DNA of 8,934 bases from an uncultured Alphaproteobacteria bacterium (GCA_934538895.1 CAKTCH010000045.1:1-8934); one strand, 5' to 3'. Positions 1 through 6,204 are shown, counted from the first letter of the stretch. Numbers and translations are program-made. Notes: generated by a model from the sequence alone, not told the origin.

Positions 1-1
1 C

Positions 2-154
2 GTCAAGCACAGCGCCGACTGGAACCGCGAAGCGCTGCTACCGCTCGTGGAGGAAGACCCGAGGCGCGCCAGGGCGATCGCGGAAGGCGCGCTGATCCGC
101 CTGGAGGCGGGCGCGCGCTGCTTCGCGCGCTATCGCCAGATGCTCGCCCCATAA
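2..154 (+). CDS. C-terminal end of an unrecognised protein (partial, 5' end outside window)
   Basis: An open frame enters from the left edge and ends at TAA 152-154, giving the last 50 residues of a protein. The visible part is rich in Arg, Ala, Leu and Glu and looks like amphipathic helices (for example ARAIAEGALIRLEAGARC). It shows no membrane segment and no motif I can tie to a family. Codons are very GC-rich, with GCG, CGC and CTG dominant, and AGG is used for Arg twice. That is unlike the lower-GC ruvX portion further right but like the last 60 codons of the neighbouring convergent gene. A perfect hairpin with a T-rich tail follows the stop, which supports a true gene end. Function is unknown. 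Coding status rests on codon bias and the terminator. Confidence 0.6.
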   Translation, partial: VKHSADWNREALLPLVEEDPRRARAIAEGALIRLEAGARCFARYRQMLAP

Positions 155-160
155 GCGAAA

Positions 161-193
161 CCGGCGCGTGAAATCGCGCCGGCTTCCTTTCTC
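161..193 (+). terminator. Rho-independent terminator of the leftmost gene
   Basis: A perfect 8-bp stem, CCGGCGCG (161-168) and CGCGCCGG (175-182), encloses a six-base loop (TGAAAT). It is followed on the + strand by the pyrimidine tract CTTCCTTTCTC. It begins seven bases after the TAA of the leftmost frame. On the - strand the same hairpin is followed by TTTCGCTTAT, so it may also act as a back-up for the convergent gene. Confidence 0.7.
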
Positions 194-197
194 TCAA

Positions 198-216
198 CGG
201 ACCGCCGGACGGTCCG
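198..216 (-). terminator. Hairpin just past the end of the ruvX/DUF4142 fusion
   Basis: CGGACCG (198-204) and CGGTCCG (210-216) form a perfect 7-bp stem with a five-base loop. It starts four bases beyond the stop codon of the - strand gene. The sequence after it on the - strand (TTGAGAGAAAG) is only weakly T-rich, so it may work together with the second hairpin at 161-182. This is a typical arrangement between convergent genes. Confidence 0.5.
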
Positions 217-219
217 CGA

Positions 220-405
220 TCAGGGTTTGAGGCCCTTCGCCATGTTGAGGTGAGCGGCGACGGTCGGCACGACTTCGGTCGCGAAAGCCTTCAGCGACGG
301 CACGCTCCCGTTGAGCGAATAGTCACGCAGCGTCGTCAGCGCCGCCTCATGCGCGGTGCGCTGCTCCGCGATATAGGCCGTGTCGAACGCCGCGCCGGTC
401 GCGTT
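220..405 (-). other. DUF4142-like C-terminal segment within the ruvX frame
   Basis: Residues 159-219 of the - strand product carry the DUF4142 pattern: GAAFDxAYI, a helix with AHEAAL, a Leu/Arg-Asp-Tyr stretch, SLKAFA, then VPTV and HLNMAK. DUF4142 proteins are normally secreted four-helix proteins (ferritin-like fold) whose N-terminal half carries a signal peptide. Neither the signal peptide nor the N-terminal half is present here, so this is a truncated domain joined in frame to a cytoplasmic nuclease. The assignment comes from remembered family consensus, not from a search. Confidence 0.65.
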
Positions 406-879
406 TTTCAGCGTATCGAGCGCGCCCTGAAGAATGAACTGGGCGGCCAGCTTATCAACGTTCTGTTTGCGCTTCGTTCTTGACATATCCACATCACCAA
501 TAAGAAATTTATTCACAGAGACTGTGGATAACCTTTCGTCCCACAGGGCTATCCACGGGTTTTCCCCAAAGATATCCGGATGGTTGGCCATCTCGCGTCC
601 GAAATCCTTGATGGAATCGCAGCGCGGCCCTTCTGTCCCGTCCATATTCACAGGATATCCCAGAACATATCCACCGATACAGTAATCGGTGACGATCTTT
701 TTCAGTTCCAGAATATCTTTCGTAAACTTGGTGCGTTCGATCAGTTTAAGCGGCGTTGCGATACTATGGCCAGAATCAGACAAGGCGACGCCGATGGTGC
801 GCTCCCCGATATCAAGTCCCAGAAGCCGGACATTTTCCGGGCATGAATCTATGATATCTCTGAGTAATCCAAGGGTCAT
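220..879 (-). CDS. ruvX: RuvX/YqgF Holliday-junction resolvase-like nuclease fused to a DUF4142-like C-terminal tail
   Basis: Residues 1-157 are a complete RuvX (YqgF) RNase H-fold nuclease, known for Holliday-junction resolution and 16S rRNA 5'-end maturation. Visible motifs are GLDIGERTIGVALSD with the first catalytic Asp at 23, LGYPVNMDGTEG at 73-84, DERLST at 114-119 and VDKLAAQFILQ with the last catalytic Asp at 142. The start with about 18 residues before the first strand is usual for alphaproteobacteria; no strong ribosome site is visible. Normal RuvX stops shortly after the ILQ helix, giving about 150-160 residues. Here the frame runs on for 60 residues (FDTAYIAEQRTAHEAALTTL, then SLKAFATEVVPTV and HLNMAK). 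That matches the C-terminal helices of DUF4142 proteins as I know the family. GC rises sharply where the tail begins. The nuclease should be intact; the tail has no expected role in it. The gene is divergent from gatC. Confidence 0.88.
   Translation of the reverse strand: MTLGLLRDIIDSCPENVRLLGLDIGERTIGVALSDSGHSIATPLKLIERTKFTKDILELKKIVTDYCIGGYVLGYPVNMDGTEGPRCDSIKDFGREMANHPDIFGENPWIALWDERLSTVSVNKFLIGDVDMSRTKRKQNVDKLAAQFILQGALDTLKNATGAAFDTAYIAEQRTAHEAALTTLRDYSLNGSVPSLKAFATEVVPTVAAHLNMAKGLKP
485..675. promoter_or_regulatory. Cluster of DnaA-box-like 9-mers inside ruvX
   Basis: Six near-matches to the DnaA box TTATNCACA lie in 190 bp: ATATCCACA 485-493, TTATTCACA 509-517, TGTGGATAA 523-531 (an exact box on the - strand), CTATCCACG 549-557, ATATTCACA 644-652 and ATATCCACC 667-675. 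The two best sites form an inverted pair with ten-base arms, one mismatch and a three-base centre (508-532 region). The stretch 481-540 is also the AT-richest part of the left end (22 of 60 bases G or C). By eye I found only one other TAT[CT]CAC core in the window (6722-6728). The boxes may bind DnaA, but they overlap coding sequence, so part of the pattern could be codon constraint. Confidence 0.4.
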
Positions 880-886
880 GTTGCGC

Positions 887-915
887 TTGCTGTCCGGAGG
901 GCTGGGGTGTAAAAC
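887..915 (+). promoter_or_regulatory. Candidate gatC promoter
   Basis: In the 66-base gap between divergent ruvX and gatC, TTGCTG (887-892) and TAAAAC (910-915) are 17 bases apart. They match the sigma-70 hexamers at four positions each. The spacing to the gatC start is reasonable (about 30 bases). This is weak evidence in a short region that must nevertheless hold the operon promoter. Confidence 0.3.
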
Positions 916-945
916 CTTTAAGGAAATTACAGAGGAATAACAATC

Positions 946-1233
946 ATGTCCATTGATAAGGAAACCGTGCGCAAGGTCGCCGGACTCGCCCGCCTGAAAC
1001 TGAACGAGGAAGAACTGGAACGGTTCACACCTCAGGTCGCCGGGATCGTCAAATGGGTCGAGATGCTGGACGAAGTGAACACCGACAACGTCGCGCCGCT
1101 TGCGAACGTCGTCAATGCCGACCTTAAGCTGCGCGCCGATGCCGTGAACGACGGCGGCTACCAGAAAGAGATTCTGGCAAACGCGCCTGAAAGCATGGAA
1201 GGCTTCTTCGTCGTCCCGAAAGTGGTGGAATGA
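946..1233 (+). CDS. gatC: Asp/Glu-tRNA amidotransferase subunit C
   Basis: GatC is the small subunit of the GatCAB amidotransferase. It wraps around GatA and GatB and helps GatA fold. The 95-residue length is normal. The N-terminal motif VRKVAGLARLKLNEEELERF and the following QVAGIVKWVEMLDEVNTD and VAPLANV segments are the family hallmarks. The C-terminus (ESMEGFFVVPKVVE) matches the usual 'FVVPKVVE' ending that threads through the GatA-GatB interface. The ATG at 946 has AGAGGA (931-936) nine bases upstream, a good ribosome site. It is the first gene of the probable gat operon and is divergent from ruvX. The next gene begins 92 bases downstream, a larger gap than is common between gatC and gatA. 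Confidence 0.97.
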   Translation: MSIDKETVRKVAGLARLKLNEEELERFTPQVAGIVKWVEMLDEVNTDNVAPLANVVNADLKLRADAVNDGGYQKEILANAPESMEGFFVVPKVVE

Positions 1234-1248
1234 TTTGAGTGGAGAGCG

Positions 1249-1286
1249 GGTAATTTATTAGTGGCTGGCAGGTCACGTTCTTACCC
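1249..1286 (+). other. Possible folded leader between gatC and gatA
   Basis: In the 92-base gap, GGGTAA and TTACCC can pair across about 26 bases, and inside them GTGGC and GTCAC can form a short stem (with one G-T pair) around a six-base loop. No T-tract follows, so it is not a standard terminator. The rest of the gap is AT-rich and ends in a weak purine ribosome site (CTGGAAAAA) next to the gatA ATG. No function can be assigned. Confidence 0.25.
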
Positions 1287-1325
1287 CTCCTAAAACTGAC
1301 AATTCAAAACTAGAAACTGGAAAAA

Positions 1326-2810
1326 ATGACTGCACTGACCAATCAAACTATCGCCCAAGCGCTTGAAGGCCTGAAGAAGAGGGAATTCTCGGCAACCGAG
1401 TTGACGCAGGCGCATATAAAGATGATGGAAGAAACGCGGCATCTGAACGCTTACATTACCGAGACGCCGGAGCTGGCGCTGGAAGCGGCGAAAGAGTCCG
1501 ACAGGAAAATCGCCGCCGGCGACATGCGCCCGCTGGAAGGCATTCCCGTCGGTATGAAAGATTTGTTCTGCACCAAGGGGGTGCGCACCACCGCCGCCAG
1601 CAAGATTCTCGGCGACTTCGTGCCGCAATACGAGTCCACCGTCTCCGGCAAGATGCTGGCCGACGGCGCGCTATTCCTCGGCAAGACCAATCTTGACGAA
1701 TTCGCGATGGGTTCTTCGAACTCGACATCGGCGTTCGGCAATGTCATCAGCCCGTGGAAGCGTAACGACGGCAGCAATGTCGATCTCGTGCCCGGCGGTT
1801 CGTCCGGCGGTTCGTCGGCAGCCGTGGCGGCGCGGTCGTGCATGGCGGCGACGGGGACGGATACGGGCGGTTCGATCCGCCAGCCTGCCGCGTTCTGCGG
1901 CATCGCGGGGATCAAGCCGACTTATGGCCGCTGCTCGCGCTGGGGCGTGATTGCGTTCGCCTCTTCCCTCGATCAGCCCGGCATCTTCGCCCGCAACGTC
2001 GAGGATTGCGCCATCGTGCTGAAATCGATGGCGGGCCACGACCCGAAAGACAGCACATCGGCGGACAAGCCGGTACCCGATTTCGCGGCGGCGCTGACAG
2101 GCAACGTCAAAGGGTTGAAAATCGGTATTCCCAAAGAATATAACGTCGAGGGAATGCCCGCCGAGATCAGCGCGATCTGGCAAAAAGGCATGGACTGGCT
2201 GAAGGCCGGCGGCGCGGAGATTATCGATATTTCCCTGCCGCACACGAAATACGCGTTGCCGACATATTATATCATCGCCCCGGCGGAATGCTCGTCCAAC
2301 CTCGCCCGTTATGATGGCGTGCGTTACGGCTTGCGCGTCGAGGGTGAGAACCTGAACGACATGTATGGCCGCACCCGCGCCGAAGGTTTCGGCAGCGAGG
2401 TGATGCGCCGCATCCTGATCGGAACTTACGTCCTGTCGGCTGGTTATTATGACGCCTATTATATCAAAGCCCAGAAACTGCGCCGCCTGATCTATGAGGA
2501 CTTTATAAACGCCTACAAACAATGCGATGTCATCCTGACGCCGACGGCGCCCTCGGCGGCGTTTGCGATCGGTGAGAACGACGACAACCCGCTGAAGATG
2601 TATCTGAATGACGTGTTCACGGTTCCCGCCTCGCTGGCAGGTATGCCCGGCATGTCGGTTCCGGCGGGCCTCGATGCGCAGGGATTGCCGCTGGGCCTGC
2701 AAATCCTGGGGCGCCCCTGGGACGAGGAAACCGTTTTCCGCGTCAGCGATTATATTGAAACCGCCGCCGCCTTTACCGCCGTGCCGCAAACGATCAAGAA
2801 GGCCGCCTGA
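1326..2810 (+). CDS. gatA: Asp/Glu-tRNA amidotransferase subunit A (glutaminase)
   Basis: GatA hydrolyses glutamine and supplies ammonia to GatB for converting Glu-tRNA(Gln) to Gln-tRNA(Gln), or Asp-tRNA(Asn) to Asn-tRNA(Asn), in the cytoplasm. The 494 residues form one complete amidase-signature domain. The Ser-cisSer-Lys triad is visible: Lys78 in GIPVGMKDLF, cis-Ser159 in the GGSSGGSS stretch at 157-164, and nucleophile Ser183 in GTDTGGSIRQPA. The 24-residue spacing between the two serines is that of the family. The alphaproteobacterial insertion (NDGSNVDLV) sits just before the glycine-serine stretch. Downstream substrate-channel motifs such as GRTRAEGFGSEVMRRILIGTYVLSAGYYDAYY are intact, and the C-terminus has GLPLGLQILGRPWDE. 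The ATG at 1326 gives the expected N-terminus. The next gene starts 12-18 bases after the stop. Confidence 0.98.
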   Translation: MTALTNQTIAQALEGLKKREFSATELTQAHIKMMEETRHLNAYITETPELALEAAKESDRKIAAGDMRPLEGIPVGMKDLFCTKGVRTTAASKILGDFVPQYESTVSGKMLADGALFLGKTNLDEFAMGSSNSTSAFGNVISPWKRNDGSNVDLVPGGSSGGSSAAVAARSCMAATGTDTGGSIRQPAAFCGIAGIKPTYGRCSRWGVIAFASSLDQPGIFARNVEDCAIVLKSMAGHDPKDSTSADKPVPDFAAALTGNVKGLKIGIPKEYNVEGMPAEISAIWQKGMDWLKAGGAEIIDISLPHTKYALPTYYIIAPAECSSNLARYDGVRYGLRVEGENLNDMYGRTRAEGFGSEVMRRILIGTYVLSAGYYDAYYIKAQKLRRLIYEDFINAYKQCDVILTPTAPSAAFAIGENDDNPLKMYLNDVFTVPASLAGMPGMSVPAGLDAQGLPLGLQILGRPWDEETVFRVSDYIETAAAFTAVPQTIKKAA

Positions 2811-2828
2811 CGACGAAAGGACATGACC

Positions 2829-3443
2829 ATGAAGCATTTTATTGCTGCGTTGTTCTGCGTATCGCTGCTGGGCCTATCCGTGACGGCGCAGGCCGCCCCC
2901 GTAAGCCGCGATCAGGCCAATAAATATTTCGCCAGTTGCACCGCCAGCGCCAAGGCCCCCGGCGAAGCCATGCGCGACTTGTGCGCCTGCACCGCCGCGC
3001 GCGTGGCGACCATGCTGACCGCCGAGGAGCTGGCCGTCATGCCGGAGAAAACGCCCGAGGGGCAGGCCGCCATGAAGAAAATGCTGGTGAACGTCTATGC
3101 CCCCTGCACCGAGGTCGTCGCCGCGGAGATGTTTGATTACGAGTGTGTAAGCAACAAGCAGCTTTACGATCTGGACAACGATTTCGATACGCCCGCCGTA
3201 TGCAGCTGCGCGGCGCAAAAGACAGCCGCCTGGTATGCCGGCAAGGCCGGGACGTTCATGGAAGACGCTTTGAAAAAAGATTCCACGGCGGCAATAGCCA
3301 ATCCTCTGGGCGCGATCCTTGCGCACGCTCAGGTTAAAAGCCAGAACCTGAACAATCTGGTGGGATGCAGCGCCGAACCTGTTGAACCGCAAGAACCGGC
3401 GGCGCAATCCCCCGCCGGACATGAACCCGCAACGCAGCCATAA
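2829..3443 (+). CDS. Secreted eight-cysteine protein, first of a tandem pair
   Basis: I do not recognise a named family. The start at 2829 is chosen over the ATG at 2823 because GAAAGG (2815-2820) is eight bases from 2829 but only two from 2823. The 204-residue product begins with a clear signal peptide (MKHFIAALFCVSLLGLSV, likely cleaved after AQA at 22), so it is probably periplasmic; there is no good lipobox. The mature part has eight cysteines at 37, 52, 54, 93, 106, 125, 127 and 180. They fall in two similar halves, each C, then CxC, then C, which suggests four disulfides or metal/redox CxC sites. The last ~20 residues are a low-complexity tail of Pro, Glu, Ala and Gln. The gene sits 18 bases after gatA and overlaps the next gene. 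The neighbour has almost the same cysteine spacing, so the two are paralogs. Nothing indicates an enzymatic role. Confidence 0.85.
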   Translation: MKHFIAALFCVSLLGLSVTAQAAPVSRDQANKYFASCTASAKAPGEAMRDLCACTAARVATMLTAEELAVMPEKTPEGQAAMKKMLVNVYAPCTEVVAAEMFDYECVSNKQLYDLDNDFDTPAVCSCAAQKTAAWYAGKAGTFMEDALKKDSTAAIANPLGAILAHAQVKSQNLNNLVGCSAEPVEPQEPAAQSPAGHEPATQP

Positions 3444-4077
3444 TCAGATGTTATTTTTACGCGTGCTGACATTCCTGCTCATCGCATCGGGCCTTTATAC
3501 AGGGCCGGTTTCGATGGCGCGCGCGCAAGACTTTTTAGCCCCCGGCCCGTCTCTTACCCTTCCCGGCGCACCGCAGACACTTAGGCAGCTTTCCGACCAG
3601 TTATACAAACGCTGCCTGGGCAAGCCATACTCCGACCTGAGCGCCACGGAAAACGAAGAATATTGCCTGTGCCTTTCCGCACAGCTTTATAACAAAAGCC
3701 TGACCATGGAGGAGCGCGCCTTCCTTGCCACCGGCGAAGGCGCGGCGATGGACCCGCGCAAGGCCGTCACGGAAGTATACGGCCAGTGCATCGGTGTGCC
3801 GGGCCGCGCAGCCACTTATCATTATTGCACGCACACGCCCGACATTTTCAAATACGTCAAGAGCGAGGACGAACTGGAAATGATGTGCACATGCGTCAAC
3901 AACCAACTGACGGATTACTGGGACCGTGAAGCGCCCGCATTTATCAAGCTGCGCATGAATTCAAAGCGCCCTCTGGAGGGTGACCTCGTGGAGGCGCTGA
4001 TGAAGGGGCGCGATTTCCCCGTGCGCTATGCTACCGAACGTTCATTCTGCGTGCGTAAATACGGACGCCGCGACTAG
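3421..4077 (+). CDS. Secreted eight-cysteine protein, second of a tandem pair
   Basis: Family unknown. The frame is open further upstream, but ATG 3421 (218 residues) or ATG 3448 (209 residues) are the plausible starts. Both give a signal peptide (LFLRVLTFLLIASGLYTG, likely cleavage after ARA near residue 35). Neither has a good ribosome site, so coupling to the previous gene, which it overlaps by 23 bases if 3421 is right, is likely. Mature cysteines are at 65, 82, 84, 123, 136, 156, 158 and 210. Intervals are 16, 1, 38, 12, 19, 1 and 51 residues; the upstream paralog has 14, 1, 38, 12, 18, 1 and 52. Other sequence has diverged strongly, apart from the EE-Y/L-C-x-C context. It has no acidic tail and ends in basic residues (VRKYGRRD). 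It lies 31 bases before gatB, in the same probable operon. Confidence 0.85.
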   Translation: MNPQRSHNQMLFLRVLTFLLIASGLYTGPVSMARAQDFLAPGPSLTLPGAPQTLRQLSDQLYKRCLGKPYSDLSATENEEYCLCLSAQLYNKSLTMEERAFLATGEGAAMDPRKAVTEVYGQCIGVPGRAATYHYCTHTPDIFKYVKSEDELEMMCTCVNNQLTDYWDREAPAFIKLRMNSKRPLEGDLVEALMKGRDFPVRYATERSFCVRKYGRRD

Positions 4078-4108
4078 CAGGGATTCAAACCAAGGAAAGT
4101 GAGTTATT

Positions 4109-5566
4109 ATGGCTGAGATTGTAAAGGGCGAAACGGGTGATTGGGAAATCGTGATCGGCATGGAAGTCCATGCGCAGATTACGTCGCAATCGAAACTGTT
4201 TTCCGGGGCCTCTACCGATTTCGGCGCCGCGCCTAACAGCCAGGTCAGCTTTGTCGATGCCGCCATGCCGGGGATGCTTCCCGTCCTGAACGCATATTGC
4301 GTCGAGCAGGCCGTACGCACCGGGTTGGGCCTGAACGCGCAGATCAATCTTGAATCCGTATTCGAGCGCAAGAATTACTTTTACCCCGACCTGCCACAGG
4401 GTTACCAGATATCACAATTCCAACACCCGATCGTGGGTGAAGGCGAGATCGAGATTGACTTGGCCGACGGCACGATCAAACCCGTGCGCATCGAGCGTCT
4501 GCATATGGAACAGGATGCCGGCAAATCCCTGCACGACCAGCACCCGGCCAAATCGTTCGTCGATCTGAATCGCTCCGGCACGGCGCTGATGGAAATCGTG
4601 TCGCGTCCGGATATTCGCGGCGCCGAGGAAGCCGCGGCCTACCTTTCCAAGCTGCGTATGATCCTGCGCTATCTGGGCACATGCGACGGCAATATGGATG
4701 AGGGCTCCATGCGCGCCGACGTCAATCTTTCCATGCGTCGCGTGGGCGATGAAAAACTCGGCACGCGTTGCGAGATCAAGAACGTGAACTCGATCAAGGC
4801 CGTGCAGATGGCGATCGCTTACGAGTCGCGCCGTCAGGTGGAAATCCTTGAGGGCGGCGGCGCGATCCGGCAGGAAACGCGCCTGTGGGACCCGGCCAAG
4901 GGTGAAACACGCTCCATGCGCTCCAAGGAAGAGGCACACGACTACCGTTACTTCCCGGACCCGGACCTGCTGCCGCTGGTGCTGAAGCCGGAATTCGTCG
5001 AAGGCATCAAAAAATCATTACCGGAATTACCCGACCAGAAGAAAAACCGCTTTATGAAGGATTACGGGCTGGGCGCTTATGATGCGAGCGTCCTGATCGC
5101 GGAGCGCAGCCGTGCCGATTATTTCGAAACCGCCGCCCAGGGCCGGGACGCGAAGCTGGTCGCGAACTGGCTGATGAACGAACTTCTGGCGGTGCTGAAC
5201 AAGGACGGCAAAGCCATCACCGAAAGCCCGGTCAGCGCCGCGCAGCTCGGTCAGCTTGTCGGCCTTATTTCCGACAGCACCATCTCCGGCAAGATCGCCA
5301 AGGACGTATTCGCCGAGATGTTCAACAGCGGTAAAGATCCGGCGGCTATCGTCGATGAAAAAGGGCTGAAGCAGGTGACGGATACAGGCGCGATCGAGAA
5401 AGTGATCGACGAAGTGCTGGCCGCGAACCCCGACAAGGTTGCAGAGTTCCGTTCCGGCAAGGACAAGCTGTTCGGCTTCTTCGTCGGACAGGTGATGAAA
5501 ATCTCCGGCGGCAAGCTGAATCCGGCGGCTGTCAACGATATCCTGACCGCAAAACTGAAAGGTTGA
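4109..5566 (+). CDS. gatB: Asp/Glu-tRNA amidotransferase subunit B
   Basis: GatB binds the mischarged tRNA, phosphorylates its Glu or Asp carboxylate with ATP and transfers ammonia received from GatA. The 485 residues match the normal length. The N-terminal kinase-like cradle is visible in WEIVIGMEVHAQI (12-24), DAAMPGMLPVLN (50-61), ERKNYFYPDLPQGYQISQ (86-103) and the RLHMEQDAGK loop (130-139). RPDIRGAEEAAAYL, MDEGSMRADVNLS and CEIKNVNS follow. The C-terminal 150 residues, with ELPDQKKNRF and AKLVANWLMNELL, form the helical and YqeY-like tail that contacts the tRNA elbow. The cysteine zinc site seen in some bacteria is absent (SKLFSGAS), as is usual in this lineage. AAGGAA (4092-4097) precedes the ATG by 11 bases. 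It is separated from gatA by the two secreted-protein genes. Confidence 0.98.
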   Translation: MAEIVKGETGDWEIVIGMEVHAQITSQSKLFSGASTDFGAAPNSQVSFVDAAMPGMLPVLNAYCVEQAVRTGLGLNAQINLESVFERKNYFYPDLPQGYQISQFQHPIVGEGEIEIDLADGTIKPVRIERLHMEQDAGKSLHDQHPAKSFVDLNRSGTALMEIVSRPDIRGAEEAAAYLSKLRMILRYLGTCDGNMDEGSMRADVNLSMRRVGDEKLGTRCEIKNVNSIKAVQMAIAYESRRQVEILEGGGAIRQETRLWDPAKGETRSMRSKEEAHDYRYFPDPDLLPLVLKPEFVEGIKKSLPELPDQKKNRFMKDYGLGAYDASVLIAERSRADYFETAAQGRDAKLVANWLMNELLAVLNKDGKAITESPVSAAQLGQLVGLISDSTISGKIAKDVFAEMFNSGKDPAAIVDEKGLKQVTDTGAIEKVIDEVLAANPDKVAEFRSGKDKLFGFFVGQVMKISGGKLNPAAVNDILTAKLKG

Positions 5567-5570
5567 TTTT

Positions 5571-5795
5571 ATGTCGCAGCAAAAATACGAATATAAAGTT
5601 ACGATATATCGCGAGCCTCTGCTCGGTTCCATCTTTCTGGGCGGGTCGCGCGTAAATCCAGTGCGTTATTCCGAGTTTCTGAACAAGAACGCCGCCGAAG
5701 GCTGGGAAGTCGTCACGATGGAGCGTGAATCGCGCCGCGAGTTGATTTTCTTCAGCCGCGAAGCGTTCCTGACTATCATGAAGCGGCCCGTGTAA
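5571..5795 (+). CDS. DUF4177-like small protein
   Basis: This 74-residue protein has the DUF4177 pattern: an N-terminal strand YEYKVTIYRE, a central FLNKNAAEGWEVVTM (Leu-Asn then Gly-Trp-Glu-Val), and a C-terminal strand with charged turn RESRRELIFFSRE. DUF4177 proteins are small, usually cytoplasmic, and have no established function. There is no signal peptide or membrane segment. AAAGG (5558-5562), which overlaps the end of gatB, lies eight bases before ATG 5571, so translation probably follows that of gatB. The next gene begins one base after its stop, suggesting the two are made together. Confidence 0.85.
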   Translation: MSQQKYEYKVTIYREPLLGSIFLGGSRVNPVRYSEFLNKNAAEGWEVVTMERESRRELIFFSREAFLTIMKRPV

Positions 5796-5796
5796 G

Positions 5797-6204
5797 ATGA
5801 AAATTCGCGGTAAAGTCATGTTCTACGCGCTGATGGCCACCGGCATTCTGGGGGCGGTCTTGCTGCTGGTCCAGATGTGGACGGAAATCCTGGAATGGGA
5901 TGATTTTGTCAAGACGCTGATTACGCTGTCGCTCGGCGGCAGCCTGATCTCGTTCCTGGCGGCGGTCGATTACGACCTGCCTGCCGCACGCTCTAAAATC
6001 CTCTTCTCCGTTCTGGTGGCGCTGATTACCGCGATATGCGGGATGATCGTGGTGCAGCTTTGGTGGGTCGGGTTTCAGTGGGGCATTTTCGCCAAGCTCG
6101 TCGTCTCGTTCGGAATCGTCACAGCGCTGGTCGCTTTCGTTCTCGCCGTGAGCGAGGATTTCGGGCAGAACAAGAATATGCGCGATAAAAACTATATAGA
6201 CTGA
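5797..6204 (+). CDS. Small four-helix inner-membrane protein
   Basis: I do not recognise a family. The 135-residue product has four clear hydrophobic segments at about 8-28, 38-57, 68-90 and 98-118. The loops between them are short and charged (TEILEWDD, VDYDLPAARSK, VGFQWG), and the C-terminal tail is polar (SEDFGQNKNMRDKNYID). It has no signal peptide cleavage site, no cysteine pairs and no catalytic motif. The positively charged N-terminus (MKIRGK) suggests that both ends face the cytoplasm. The ATG is one base after the stop of the DUF4177 gene, with no separate ribosome site of note, so it is probably translationally coupled. The last 13 bases overlap the end of the convergent HPt-receiver gene, leaving no room for a terminator between them. 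Confidence 0.8.
   Translation: MKIRGKVMFYALMATGILGAVLLLVQMWTEILEWDDFVKTLITLSLGGSLISFLAAVDYDLPAARSKILFSVLVALITAICGMIVVQLWWVGFQWGIFAKLVVSFGIVTALVAFVLAVSEDFGQNKNMRDKNYID

Noticed and set aside
3..197. 64-codon open frame on the - strand
   Set aside because: Arg/Pro/Ser-rich product typical of antisense GC-rich DNA, running across the terminator hairpin of the + strand gene.
1795..1818. Repeated GGCGGTTCGTC units in gatA
   Set aside because: They encode the conserved GGSSGGSS stretch of the amidase signature, so the repeat follows from the protein.
2823..2828. ATG two codons upstream of the chosen start of the first cysteine-rich gene
   Set aside because: Only two bases separate it from GAAAGG, too close for a ribosome site; the ATG at 2829 has eight.
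1671..2837. 388-codon open frame on the - strand
   Set aside because: It lies fully antisense to gatA, whose catalytic motifs are intact; the product is rich in Arg and His as expected for a GC-rich shadow frame.
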